A stretch of DNA of 64,000 nucleotides from Mauremys mutica (GCF_020497125.1 NC_059080.1:47495563-47559562); one strand, 5' to 3'; positions 33,701 through 45,275 are shown, counted from the stretch's first letter. Numbers and translations: made by a program. Notes: generated by a model from the sequence alone, not told the origin.

Positions 33701-34523
33701 GCAAGTAAGTGATGTGGAAATCTGTGTTCCTTTCAGAAAAACATTCTCACTACCTCTTACCAAGAAATACAGACTTCTAGAGAACAAATGCAGTTACTCA
33801 GTCTCAGCTAGTGCAGCAATCCCCGATAAAGCATAGCAGAAGTTTCTTGCAGGAATCTTAGCTAAACCCAGCATTGCTATCAGCAACTCCATGGCTTCTG
33901 ACTGCCTGTGGTTGGGTTTTTGCCAGCCCCCACATTGGGTTCACCATCCAACTCACAAAAAGGATAGAATAGTGTCACAAGATCATACCTCTCAACTTCC
34001 CAGTCCCTTTGATGGGATCAAGTGTGAGACCAATATCCAAAACTAGGCACCCAAGTAAAAGAGACGCTGAGGGTCTTCAGCATCCATAGCTGCAACTCAA
34101 CTATCACTTTCCTGATTCCACATGGCTGATGTCAAGTTTGAAAGTGAACAAACTTCAACACTTGTGTAGAATGAGACTCTAGATACCCAGGGAAATCACA
34201 AAAGTGAAGTGGACACAGCACAACTGTAGTTACCGCTACTAGCTTGGTTGATTCTGCAACAGAAAGCTTGATGAGCGATGAATCAACAAGACTAATAACC
34301 ATGTGACTGCAGTTAAGCTGTGCCCGCTTCATGTCCTATACCTTTGGCTCAGGATGTGGATTGTGTTTCCTGGTCTTCTATGTACAAGATATCTGATTCT
34401 CATTCTCCTCTGCCCCACAGCCCTCTAGGTCACCCTGTCCCCTTTGGAAAGCTGATGCTAGTTTATCCCAATATTATCAGATCTCTACTTACACCACTGT
34501 GAATGCCATCTCTAGGCTCTTAC
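33701..34523 (-). other. ZNF185 intron, nothing recognised
   Basis: About 820 bp of unique sequence. No exon with both signals and matching phase was found. Confidence 0.45.
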
Positions 34524-34628
34524 CTTGTAAGGTCAGAATTTGTGTCATCCAGGTATTCAGTAACCCTGTACCGCCGGCGCGTCTCAGATGGGGGGTCAGC
34601 TGTATTGTCCATATAATATGAGTTGGAC
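34524..34628 (-). CDS. ZNF185: ZNF185 A-type repeat exon 1
   Basis: 105-bp minus-strand exon, acceptor ccttgcag, donor gtaagagc. It encodes SNSYYMDNTADPPSETRRR then YRVTEYLDDTNSDLT. The opening S-x-S and the Y-x-V-x-x-Y-L-D-D-T core define the A-type repeat shared with exons at 24214, 22214 and 21691. It is the longest A copy (others 87-96 bp). Symmetric phase. No domain of known structure; probably disordered. Confidence 0.8.
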
Positions 34629-35092
34629 CTGCAAGGGAGAGAGGCTCATGACACCTTGTAAGAGCAGTTTGATGAATGGAGTTAATGTCTGAAGTAACAA
34701 AATCATATGATGTGAAACTTTCCTTTTGGAAAAGGACTTACTGACCCACCTTCTGCTCACTTCAGACAGTGAGATGTAACTTCCCATCAGTTACCATGCA
34801 CCAGCATACTATACAACATGACAGCCTACTGGTCAAAGTGTGCAGACTGGAATCTGGGAGACACATGCCAACATGGGAAAGAAGCTGAAGGACCTCAATG
34901 CACTTTTAATTGATGGGTTGTTTCTCTTCCCCAGGGACAATACATGCATCACCTCCCTCATAATTCTGCAGGAGTGCAGTCCCCTTGGCATGCCCTTTGT
35001 TAGGATGCTTTGGGGGAAGAAAAAGATCCCTCTATCCCAACGACAAGACAAAAACAGCAGCATGTGATGCTGTTAACAGACTCTGCTCTTAC
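34629..35092 (-). other. ZNF185 intron, nothing recognised
   Basis: About 460 bp separating two confirmed exons; no repeat seen. Confidence 0.5.
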
Positions 35093-35137
35093 TTTATTGG
35101 GTCAAATTCATTGTCAACCTCTAGGGAATCAGGATAC
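35093..35137 (-). CDS. ZNF185: ZNF185 exon (YPDSLEVDNEFDPIK)
   Basis: 45-bp minus-strand exon with acceptor tttcttctag and donor gtaagagc. It encodes YPDSLEVDNEFDPI and ends AA, completed by the G of the next exon (34524-34628) to Lys. Phase 1 + 42 + 2. It is the last short acidic exon before the A/B repeat array. Confidence 0.75.
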
Positions 35138-35536
35138 CTAGAAGAAAGGAAAGAAATCACCATTAGAAAGCATATCCAGCATGCAGAGCACGATAATTTG
35201 CATAGCATTACCCATTTCCTGAATATTTGTATCCAGCATTTATAAAAACCAAAAGGGCTCTCCTGAATCTTCCCAATGTCCAACAGGGAGACTGGGCTTC
35301 TTGGGAAGCCTCAGCAGCCAACAGTTTTTGGCAACAGTGAAAAGGCATCATCCTCTGGGGATAAGCCTCAGCATATTTCTTACTGGGAAACTCTCCATTG
35401 TTTGGGGAAAATAAATGCAAACTTCCCCACTTCCTGCTTTGTGTATCAGATGCAAGGAAGGTGGGGCCAGCCCTGAACATCAGGGTGAGTGACAGAGGAT
35501 GGTAGTATGGAATGCATATGGGGATTCAGACAAAGC
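35138..35536 (-). other. ZNF185 intron, nothing recognised
   Basis: About 400 bp up to the hAT insertion site. Confidence 0.45.
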
Positions 35537-35834
35537 CATTTTCACAGGACCAGCCCATAACATTTTGGCACCTGAGGCAGTGAGCTCAAATGATGCCCTC
35601 TCGCTTTGGCCACAACTTTGAAAGGTCTCAATTCTACCTTCTTCCTGTTCTACTCCTCTCCTGATACTGCTCTGCTACCTACCCCAATAAAGGAGAACTA
35701 ACAACTTAAAATGCCTTGTTCAAAAATTTTAAGTAACACTTAACTTTCAAACACCTGAACAGCAAATCTAACTTTTCTTGTCTGCATAGTAAGCACTGGC
35801 ATTTTTATCTGTTTGAATAATCAAAAATCACTGC

Positions 35835-37856
35835 CAACTTAAGTGCAAGAGTGTAATAAGAAAAGCCAAAGAGGAGTTTGAAGAACGGCTAGCCAAAAAC
35901 TCCAAAGGTAATAACAAAATGTTTTTTAAGTACATCAGAAGCAGGAAGCCTGCTAAACAACCAGTGGGGCCCCTTGATGATCAAAATACAAAAGGAGCGC
36001 TTAAAGATGATAAAGTCATTGCGGAGAAACTAAATGGATTCTTTGCTTCAGTCTTCACGGCTGAGGATGTTAGGGAATTCCCAAACCTGAGCTGGCTTTT
36101 GTAGGTGACAAATCTGAGGAACTGTCACAGATTGAAGTGTCACTAGAGGAGGTTTTGGAATTAATTGATAAACTCAACATTAACAAGTCACCGGGACCAG
36201 ATGGCATTCACCCAAGAGTTCTGAAAGAACTCAAATGTGAAGTTGCGGAACTATTAACTAAGGTTTGTAACCTGTCCTTTAAATCGGCTTCGGTACCCAA
36301 TGACTGGAAGTTAGCTAATGTAACGCCAATATTTGAAAAGGGCTCTAGGGGTGATCCCGGCAATTACAGACCGGTAAGTCTAACGTCGGTACCGGGCAAA
36401 TTAGTTGAAACAATAGTTAAGAATAAAATTGTCAGACACATAGAAAAACATAAACTCTTGAGCAATAGTCAACATGGCTTCTGTAAAGGGAAATCGTGTC
36501 TTACTAATCTATTAGAGTTCTTTGAAGGGGTCAACAAACATGTGGACAAGGGGGATCCGGTGGACATAGTGTACTTAGATTTCCAGAAAGCCTTTGACAA
36601 GGTCCCTCACCAAAGGCTCTTACGTAAATTAAGCTGTCATGGGATAAAAGGAAAGGTCCTTTCATGGATTGAGAGCTGGTTAAAGGACAGGGAACAAAGG
36701 GTAGGAATTAATGGTAAATTCTCAGAATGGAGAGGGGTAACTAGTGGTGTTCCCCAAGGGTCAGTCCTAGGACCAATCCTATTCAATTTATTCATAAATG
36801 ATCTGGAGAAAGGGGTAAACAGTGAGGTGGCAAAGTTTGCAGATGATACTAAACTACTCAAGATAGTTAAGACCAAAGCAGATTGTGAAGAACTTCAAAA
36901 AGATCTCATAAAACTAAATGATTGGGCAACAAAATGGCAAATGAAATTTAATGTGGATATATGTAAAGTAATGCACATTGGAAAAAATAACTCCAACTAT
37001 ACATACAACATGATGGGGGCTAATTTAGCTACAACAAGTCAGGAAAAAGATCTTGGAGTTATCGTGGATAGTTCTCTGAAGATGTCCACGCAGTGTGCAG
37101 AGGCGGTCAAAAAAGCAAACAGGATGTTAGGAATCATTAAAAAGGGGATAGAGAATAAGACTGAGAATATATTATTGCCCTTATATAAATCCATGGTACG
37201 CCCACATCTCGAATACTGTGTACAGATGTGGTCTCCTCACCTCAAAAAAGATATTCTAGCACTAGAAAAGGTTCAGAAAAGAGCAACTAAAATGATTAGG
37301 GGTTTAGAGAGGGTCCCATATGAGGAAAGATTAAAGAGGCTAGGACTCTTCAGTTTGGAAAAGAGAAGACTAAGGGGGGACATGATAGAAGTATATAAAA
37401 TCATGAGTGATGTTGAGAAAGTGGATAAGGAAAAGTTATTTACTTATTCCCATAATACAAGAACTAGGGGTCACCAAATGAAATTAACAGGCAGCAGGTT
37501 TAAAACAAATAAAAGGAAGTTCTTCTTCACGCAGCGCACAGTCAACTTGTGGAACTCCTTACCTGAGGAGGTTGTGAAGGCTAGAACTATAACAATGTTT
37601 AAAAGGGGACTGGATAAATTCATGGTGGCTAAGTCCATAAATGGCTATTAGCCAGGATGGGTAAGAATGGTGTCCCTAGCCTCTGTTCGTCAGAGGATGG
37701 AGATGGATGGCAGGAGAGAGATCACTTGATCATTGCCTGTTCGGTTCACTCCCTCAGGGACACCTGGCATTGGCCACTGTCGGTAGACAGATACTGGGCT
37801 AGATGGACCTTTGGTCTGACCCGATACGGTCTTTCTTATGTTCTTATGTTCTTAAA
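35835..37856 (+). mobile_element. CR1 LINE (TTCTTATG family) inside the hAT element
   Basis: 5'-truncated at about 35835 in the linker before RT and ending ttcttatgttcttatgttct at 37856. It is very similar to the copy at 26130-26868/30987-32270, so both are recent. Target duplication not resolved. Confidence 0.9.
36137..37651 (+). CDS. CR1 reverse transcriptase, 504-codon intact block
   Basis: Open reading block covering the RT and C-terminal region of CR1 ORF2. It contains [53 protein letters not shown] and the catalytic FADD at residues 234-237, then [20 protein letters not shown] and RGHQMKL. The endonuclease is absent, and just upstream (about 36076) a 2-bp deletion relative to the 26370 copy (gggaattccc for gggagattccc) breaks the linker, so the product cannot be a working CR1 protein. 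It is not a host gene. Confidence 0.85.
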   Translation: MSLEEVLELIDKLNINKSPGPDGIHPRVLKELKCEVAELLTKVCNLSFKSASVPNDWKLANVTPIFEKGSRGDPGNYRPVSLTSVPGKLVETIVKNKIVRHIEKHKLLSNSQHGFCKGKSCLTNLLEFFEGVNKHVDKGDPVDIVYLDFQKAFDKVPHQRLLRKLSCHGIKGKVLSWIESWLKDREQRVGINGKFSEWRGVTSGVPQGSVLGPILFNLFINDLEKGVNSEVAKFADDTKLLKIVKTKADCEELQKDLIKLNDWATKWQMKFNVDICKVMHIGKNNSNYTYNMMGANLATTSQEKDLGVIVDSSLKMSTQCAEAVKKANRMLGIIKKGIENKTENILLPLYKSMVRPHLEYCVQMWSPHLKKDILALEKVQKRATKMIRGLERVPYEERLKRLGLFSLEKRRLRGDMIEVYKIMSDVEKVDKEKLFTYSHNTRTRGHQMKLTGSRFKTNKRKFFFTQRTVNLWNSLPEEVVKARTITMFKRGLDKFMVAKSINGY

Positions 37857-40420
37857 GTGGTGCTTTCCATGCCTTCTTGGTTGCAAAGATTTGAACTGCT
37901 TCCTGAAGGTCCACAGTCTGGGCCAGGTCATGCTCTACTGAGATGCTTGCAAGGCTGACCAGCCTCTCCTGTGTCATTGTGGAGTGTAGATGTGTTTTTA
38001 TTAACTTCAGCTTGGAGAAGCTGCGTTCTCCACTGGCAACTGTTACCGGAAGTGTTAGAAGTATGCGCAGAGCAACAAAAGCATTTGGAAAGAGGGTAGT
38101 CATCTTATTTGTGCACATATATTCCAGAACAGCCTTTGGAGTTGATCCTGCTGAAAAGTATCTTGAAAGGGCTTTCAGTTCATCACCTAAATCACTCGCA
38201 TCAATATCACGCATGTCATCATGTGTCAGTACTGTCTCAAGTGCCCTGCACTGCTGGTGTAGGTCTTCTTCAGGTATAGTGAGGAGTTTTGGAATATCAT
38301 ACAACATCCCAAATATACTGCTGTGTTCTTTGAGCTGCATGAAAGGTTCTTCAACTGACTGTATTGCACAATCTAGCACCTGGTTAAATAATTCAACTTT
38401 GAATTGTTGTTTGGAGTCTCTTATGGATTATCCCGTGCCTTGTAATCAAAATGTCTTTTTCGTCAGTGACTCTTGTATTCTTGAATGGGTGGGAAAATAG
38501 CTTCAGTGTGAAGTTCCTCTGCCAACTTCTGTGCACTCTTCAGAATGTATTGAAATCCCTCATCTGACTGGTAAGACTGTAGGTATGACTTTGCTTTGTC
38601 CAGTTGTTCCATTGCTCCAGATATATCAAGGTCAACACCTTGGAGTCTCTTGCTTACAACATTTATTTCAAACAGTATGTCATGCCACAACACTAAGCCA
38701 CACAGAAATTTGAAGTTATGTATGTTTCTGGTGATTCCATTTCCCTCTGCCACTGTTCTCCCATGAACAATTCCTATCCTAGCATTATCCTCCATAATGG
38801 CAACTATGGCATCATCTATCTTCCCAATTTGGTGTTTGATAGGCTTTATCGCCTCCACTCGACTTTCCCATCATGTGGCACTCAGTGGTTTCAGTGTCAG
38901 AGAGGATGTTCCCAGATGTTGCTTCAAAATTTGCCATCGATGAGCTGATGCAGAGAAAAATACATAGATGCTTTGAATTACATTAAAAAATTCAGCAGCC
39001 TCACTAGAAGCTGATGCTGCATCACTGACCACCAAGTTCAATGAATGAGAATTGCATGGGACAAAAAAAGCTCAAAGGTTTAACTCTCGGATCCGTGTAT
39101 GCACTCCTCTGTTCTTTCCTCTCATGTTGGCACCATTATCGTGGCCCTGACCTCTCATGTCAGCTATCGCAGTTCCCATATCTTCCAGCTTTTTAAGAAG
39201 CACATTTGTCATACCAAGTCCTGTAGTATCATCAATGTCAATAAATTCTAAAAAATGCTCTCTGCCAGTCACCATTGCAGGGACATTTTCACTAGGTTCT
39301 ATAGTTACAAAACGCACCATCAAAGTCATTTGTTCCGTATGGCTGATGTCAGGTGTGCAGTCCAGAATTACAGAGTGGTAGCTTGCTGACTTCAGATCTG
39401 CCACAATCTTCTGTTTGACTTTTGTTGCCAGTAACTGTATGATCTCACTTTGAATTGTTTTTCCAAGGTAGTGGTGTGTTTACATTTCTTGAGTGGTGAC
39501 TCTTCTTAGATGCTCCTGGAGTACAGCATCAAACTCAGACATAAGCTCCACAATTTTAAGGAAGTTTCCATTGTTTGGCACATACAGTTGATCTGAAGTG
39601 CCACACAGTGCTAGGTTTTGGGTAGCAAGCATTCGCACAATGACAATAAGCCTTTTCAGAACATTTTGCCAGTAAGGAGACTCTGATGCAATCTTCTCTT
39701 GATGCTGATCATCTATGGTGGCCTTTAACCTTAGTTTCATCTCAAGCTCTTTCCACCTATGGAATGCTTCCTGGTGATTTGCTGCCTTCTCGTGGCATGC
39801 CAGATTTCTAGCCAGATTCTTCCAGTTCTTTGTTCCTGTAGAACCCAATGTGGCTGGAACGTTAGACTGGAAGACTTTGCAACAAAAACAGTATGCAGCA
39901 TTCTGGGTTTTTGAGTACATAAGCCATGGCCTCTCCACTTTGTCACCATTGGGGATTTCAAACCAGTAATGTGTTGGATGGAAACTTCTATTTTCATTGT
40001 CTTTGGGGAACATGAAGTTTTTCACTTGCTGTGGCCCACGCAGTAGAAGGAAGTACCTCAAGCTACTGCTCAAGTGGATCCACAGTCCTGGATCATCTAG
40101 ACTTAAGGAACAAAACTCAGCAGCAGCAGCTGTTTCTCACACCTCCACCACACTCTTCTCTGATCTACACTTTTCTTCAGGAATGTGCCTGGTTACATCC
40201 ATTTGAGATGGAGATATGGATGCTTCAGTAGCTGCCAGGTCACCTGCACTCTTGACTAACTGGAAGATCAGGCATCTCCTCACCACTCACATCCTCACTG
40301 GGGCCAGAAGGCTCACCGTGAACATTTGTGTCAATGTATCTCAGGTAAGCTCCTTCCTGCTTAGATAGAAAAGCTTCCTTTGCTTCTTTCTTTTTCTGAA
40401 TGCTGCTTTCACTCGTGACT
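37852..40420 (-). pseudogene. hAT transposase (TTF zinc finger / ZMYM1-like), broken
   Basis: Read from 40420 downwards. An amino-terminal piece with EAFLSKQEGAYLRYI precedes a stop. Block 40073-39480 has the TTF-type zinc-finger region (PWLMYSKTQNAAYCFCCKVF). Block 39404-39072 is the DUF4371/RNase-H-like core with MRGQGHDNGANMRGKN. Block 38858-38463 is helical insertion domain. Block 38379-37852 is the hAT dimerisation end (LPVTVASGERSFSKLKLIK). Frameshifts and stops separate the blocks (e.g. TAA just past the TTF block at 39480). In life it would cut and paste the element as a dimer. The 3' end abuts the CR1 insertion. Confidence 0.87.
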
Positions 40421-40619
40421 GCTATTCTGTGCCAGTTATAGTGGCTCCCAACACTCAGTTGAAGGGGACAAATAAGCAGGCTGGTAGCAGGGCCTGATTG
40501 AGGGAAGATATCAGTGTATTAAGGGCCTAACTGGCTCCTACTACTTCAGTTGACTGCCTGTTCTCCTCAAGTGGGTTCAGGGAAGCAGCAGGAAACAGGA
40601 AGGTAATAATTGAAGATAT

Positions 40620-40797
40620 ACCAATCTCCTAGAACTGGAAGGGACCTTGAAAGGTCATTGAGTCCAGCCCCCTGCCTTCACTAGTAGGACCAATTTTTTT
40701 TTTTTGCCCCAGATCCCTAAATGGCCCCCTCAAGGATTGAACTCACAACTCTGGGTTGAGCAGGCCAATGCTCAAACCACTGAGCTATCCCTCCCCC
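40620..40797 (-). repeat. tRNA-derived SINE (tortoise/Cry I type), antisense
   Basis: On the plus strand ends in accactgagctatccctccc, complement of the A-box head; ggattgaactcacaactctg is the complement of the B box. The CR1-like tail lies on the left (agaactggaagggaccttga). Inserted in the hAT element. Confidence 0.87.
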
Positions 40798-41131
40798 CTG
40801 AGAAGCTGGTGTTAATCAGTCCAGGCTCCTGGGGGTGCTAGAGCAGTACATAAGAGGCTCCTGCTCCTCCTCCTCTCTCTCCCTGCAGTTCCTCCTGATT
40901 TCTGTTATTCCCTCTCACCTTTTGTCCTGCCTGCCTGTTATGTCTCTTGTGCCCTCCTTCCTCCAGCACAGCACTCCACCATCTCTGTGCATCTCGAGCA
41001 GAAATAATACATATGCATCAGCAGCAGACACAATTTTCTACACTCTGGGTCCTAGTGGTGCCCCCACACAGTCTGGCACCTGAGGCAGCTGCCTCAGTTC
41101 ACCTCATGGTAAGGCCAGCCCTGCATTTTCA

Positions 41132-41925
41132 GGTACATTGGGACAGTCTGCAGCCCCTACCTCAATCCCACTCACACATGCCCAGAGTGAGCAAGAATGA
41201 CCCTTACCCCTTACTGCTTGTTTCCAGGGAGATGACAGTGAGGGGAACTTCAGATTTTTGGTCCAACAATGTATTCTGTTTTCTTGTTTCATGGCTGTAG
41301 GGATAAATAAATAAAATAAAGCACAGGGCTTTGATTTCCTACATCACATACCCTCTCTTGGTAATGGTTTCTTCTACACTGGTGCCTAGTGACATTAATA
41401 CTTGCCCATGTTCTACATCAGGGGTCTTTTGTATGGTTCTAGGTACTGTAGCACCTGAATGCCTCTTAGACATTAATGGACTTGTCTTCACAATGGTCCT
41501 ATATGGCAGGTTCATTATGCCTTTTTTACCGATGGAGAACTGAGCTACAGGTAAAGTAAGTGACTTGCCCAGTGTCACTCAGGGAGTCAGTGGCAGAACT
41601 GGGACTAGAACCCAGATCTCTTGAGTTGCAGCACAGGAAGCCGTTCTTATCAGTTTAATATCTGATATGTCCTTAACATTAAATGCCTCTGAGAAAAATT
41701 ATTAGCACAAAAATCAAGTTCAAAGGTGCCCACCCCTTTGGACATTCACTTAGCTAGTATCACTTATAAAAACACTAGAGTGAGCTCCAGACCCAAAGGC
41801 TGCAGTGACACAATGAAAACCACAGAGGGTTTGGAGTCATTACGTCGAAGGCTGCTTTGCACAAGGGAAAATACTCTACACATTGATTACTAATTAAAAG
41901 GAGGCTGGATGTCCTGCAATGCTAC
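41132..41925 (-). other. ZNF185 intron with a MIR-like SINE
   Basis: 41370-41640 contains gtgacttgcccagtgtcactc and tgggactagaacccagatct, MIR/core-SINE wording, plus strand. The rest is unremarkable. Confidence 0.5.
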
Positions 41926-41979
41926 CTCTCCTCAGAAGAAATGGGGTCACAGTTGTTCACATGCACTTCCTCCTTCTAA
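41926..41979 (-). pseudogene. Decayed ZNF185-like exon with stop in first full codon
   Basis: 54 bp with a splice-like frame: acceptor tatttccatag, donor gtagcatt, and the gene's usual symmetric phase. The first full codon is TAG; after it the segment reads KEEVHVNNCDPISSEE, resembling LEVDNEFDPIK of the 35093-35137 exon. Either a single CAG-to-TAG change killed a real exon, or this is a chance match. It sits in a short unique strip between the hAT element and the CR1. Confidence 0.4.
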
Positions 41980-42406
41980 CTATGGAAATAAGATACACAC
42001 TGAGTGAAAAGGGTTCAGTCTTTCTTCTTTTGCTCCCCAAATTCCTTTCCTATCTTCAGACAAACCTGCTGTGGGGAACATGGGAAGACTAGTCAAAGGA
42101 AACTTTTTAACCAGCTCTTCTGAGCACAGAGCATTTGGTTTATTTTAACAGGTGCTGACTTTGTTTGTTTGAAAAGTGTGAATTGGGAGTGCTTTGTTCC
42201 AGATGGACCTTGAGTGGTTGATTAGAGGGAAGGTTTTGAGCTGGGGCAACTGCTTCGAGCCAGCAGCCTTATAAAAAAGCAGTCAGTTGTGAACGGAGTG
42301 AGCTGCAAACAGAGGAAGTTTGCCGGGGGGAGTTCCCACAGAGTTTTTGCCTTTCAGGCTTCTGTGAGCAGTAAATCTGCTGAAGAGGCTCTTAGAAAAA
42401 CACAAT

Positions 42407-43385
42407 ATGGATAGTGAGCGATCAGCAGTTGTGACCTGCACAGGACGTGCCATGTTTGTCTTTCTCCCAGAGGATAGAAGCGACTTCGTCTATATGAAGT
42501 GCAAGCTGGTCTCCATATTGGAAGAAAAGGTTAAAGGACTAGAGACGCAAGTATCAACCCTGCATTGCATCAGAGAAAATGAAGACTTTCTGGATAGAAG
42601 TCAGCATTTGGTACTGCAGGCATAGCATGCTGAAGAATCAGAGAGGGCAGTGCAGAACGGGGAAGAAAATTGGCAGCATGTGACCTTCAGAAGAATAAAG
42701 AGGAGAACCTATGTACCCCCAATACAGATAGAGGTGAGAAACCATTTTTGGGCTCTCTGCAGAGGTACTATGGCGGAGAATGGTTTGGAGGAGTCATCTG
42801 AGGGAAGGGATCAGAAGGAGACCCCCTCGGCCAGAAGGCATAGGATGCATTGTTCTAGGGATTGACATGGCCACTACTCCCAAGAGGAGGAGATGGGTGG
42901 TGGTGGTTGGGGACTCCCTCCTAAGGGGGACAGAGTTATCCATCTGCCGTCCAGGCCGGGAAACTTGAGAAGTGTGCTGCTTGCCTGGAGCTAGAATTCA
43001 GAATGCGACAGAGTGTTTGCCGAGACTGATCAAGCCCGCGGACTGCTACACCTTCCTACTTCTCCACATGAGCACCAATGATATTGCCAAGAATGACCTT
43101 GGAACTATGTGGCTCTGGGAAGAAGAATGAAGGAGTTTGAGGCGCAGGTTGTGTTCCCGTCCTCCTCCCTGTTGAAGAAAAAGGCCCAGGTAAGGACCAT
43201 CGAATTGTGGAAGTAAATGGGTGGTTGCACAGGTGGTGTCGGAGAGAAGGCTTTGGATTCTTTGACCATGGGATGTTGTTCCAAGAAGAAAGATTGCTAG
43301 GAAGAGATGGGATCCACCTAACAAAGAGAGAGAAAAGCATCTTCACAGGCAGGCTTCCTAACCTACTGAGGAGAGCTTTAAACTA
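42407..43385 (+). pseudogene. CR1 ORF1 with esterase-like domain, broken
   Basis: Starts MDSERSAVVTCTGRAMF. A coiled-coil-like stretch follows (LVSILEEKVKGLETQVSTL). Then RRWVVVVGDSLLRGTELSI gives the SGNH/GDSL block and STNDIAKNDLG the conserved N-D block; reptile and bird CR1 ORF1 proteins carry such an esterase domain. Several stops and frameshifts lie between the pieces. Confidence 0.7.
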
Positions 43386-43489
43386 GGTTCACCAGGGGAT
43401 GGAGACCTAAGCCCAGAGGTAAGTGCGGAAGTGGGATACCCGTGGAGGAAACACAAGGAGGAGGGTGCAACAGGGGAAGCCTCTTGATT

Positions 43490-43944
43490 CATACTAAGAA
43501 TGTAGGGCAATCGGCTAGTTATCTTAGATGCCTGTATACGAATGCGGGAAGCCTGGGAAACAAGCACGAAGAATTGGAAGTCCTGGCACAATCAAGGAAC
43601 TATGATGTGATTGGAATAATAGAGACTTGGTGGGGTAACTCACATGACTGGAGCACTATCATGTCTGGGTATAAACTGTTCAGAGGACAGGCGGGGGAGA
43701 AAAGGTGGAAGAGTTGAACTGTATGTAAGAGAGCAGTATGATTGCTCAGAGCTCCAGTATGAAACTGGAAATAAGCATGTTGAGAGTCTTTTGAGTTAAG
43801 TGTAGAGGCGAGTGCAAAAAGGGTGATGTCATGGTGGGTGTCTGCTATAGACCACCAGACCAGAAGGATGAGGTAGATGAGGATTTCTTCAGACAACTAA
43901 CAGAAGTTTCCAGATCACAGGCCCTGGTTCTCATGGGGGACTTC
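43490..43944 (+). pseudogene. CR1 ORF2 endonuclease, first part
   Basis: CLYTNAGSLGNKHEELEVL and DVIGIIETWWGNSHDW carry the N and E residues of the AP-endonuclease fold; VCYRPPDQ and LVLMGDF follow. The reading frame is broken near 43717 and is then cut by the hAT insertion exactly at GDF. Confidence 0.8.
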
Positions 43945-44091
43945 CAGGGCCACCCAGAGGATTCAGGGGCCTGGGGCAAAGCAATTTCAGGGGCCCCTTC
44001 CATAAAAAAAGTTGCAATACTCTATTCTCGTGGGGGCCTCTGCAGGGCCCGGGGCAAATTGTCCCACTTGCCGCCCCCCAGACCGCCCTGG

Positions 44092-44612
44092 GAAAAATAA
44101 ACATTTAAAAACCTTCCACATCTCAGCACAAACCCAGTTTTGAGAAAACTTATTTTCAAGTCACCTTTACAAGGTATCACTGGTTCTCAGCATCAGTTAG
44201 TGCTAAAAGGCACTAAAGCTCATTAAAAGGGTTGGACAAATATTTTCCATCAAAACTTTTTTGGATCGAAAACTAGGGTTTTTTAAAAAGCAGAAAAAAT
44301 CACGGACAATGTCTGCTTTCCTTCAAAATTTGTTGTGTTTTTTTTTAATTGAAAATCTGAAATTAGTCTGCCAAAACCTGAACATGGCTTGGGATTTCAG
44401 AAGTGTGTGGCCAAATATTTGCTGCTTGCTGTGTTTGATTGTTTAAAGAAACAATTAAAAAATTCTGCTTAAAAAAAATCCAAAACTTTTGAACTACCTC
44501 AGCTTGTGACCAAAGGCCTGAGCCCATCCAGTCAGAGATTTTTCCAGGTTTCTGATACTCTGCTGGCTTCCTTGACTCATATCTGTCTCAATAACTTTGG
44601 GTTCATTTAGGT
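44092..44612. other. Unassigned AT-rich cargo of the composite insertion
   Basis: About 520 bp; no coding, no named repeat. Confidence 0.4.
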
Positions 44613-44852
44613 TAGAACATAAGAATGGCCACACTGGGTCAGACCAAAGGTCCATCCAGCCCAGTATCCTAGCTACAGACAGTGGCCAATGCCAGATGCC
44701 CCAGAGGGAGTGAACCTAACAGGTAATGATCAAGTGATCTCTCTCCTGCCGTCCATCTCCACCCTCTGACAAACAGAGGCTAGGGACACCATTCCTTACC
44801 TATCCTGGCTAATAGCCATTAATGGACTTAATCTCCATGAATTTATCTGTTT
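44613..44852 (-). repeat. CR1 3' fragment (TTCTTATG family), antisense
   Basis: Reads gaacataagaatggccacac and ggtcagaccaaaggtccatc, ending in aatctccatgaatttatctg. Confidence 0.87.
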
Positions 44853-45055
44853 CCTAGAGACTGGCTCCATGGGGTCCCTCACAAACTGGAGACGGTTACT
44901 GTGGGTTTGTCTTTAATATAGCTTATGTACATACTCCACGGACTGAGCATTTGAGCTTGTTCCAGAATCTAGGATGAGCCTATGTTGTGAAAACTGAAAT
45001 GCTCAAAATAGCACATGCATGTGAATGGACACAGGATGCTAAAATTAAATTAACC

Positions 45056-45275
45056 CAGGGGGTCTCAAACTGGGGGTCGGGACCCCTCAAAGGGTCACGA
45101 GGTTATTACTGGGGGTCGTGAGGTGTCAGCCTCCACCTCAAACCCTGCTTTGCCTCCAGCATTTATAATAGTGTTAAATATATAAAAAGTGTTTTTAATT
45201 TATAAGGTGGGGGGGTCGCACTCAGAGGTTTGCTATGTGAAAGAGGTCACCAGTACAAAAGTTTGAGAACCACTG
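45056..45275. mobile_element. 220-bp hAT MITE
   Basis: CAGGGGGTCTCAAACTGGGG and, inverted, CAGTGGTTCTCAAACTTTTG. aattaacc is duplicated exactly at 45048-45055 and 45276-45283. Confidence 0.92.

Larger units (their letters stand above)
35545..41123 (-). mobile_element. hAT element with ZMYM1-like transposase and exact 8-bp TSD
   Basis: cattttca is duplicated at 35537-35544 and 41124-41131. Ends are CAGGACCAGCCCATAAC and, inverted, CAGGGCTGGCCTTACC, followed on both sides by a related subterminal ggcacctgaggcag. Without the nested CR1 it is about 3.6 kb. It holds the remains of a full transposase gene on the minus strand, so it is an originally autonomous hAT, now dead. Confidence 0.88.
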
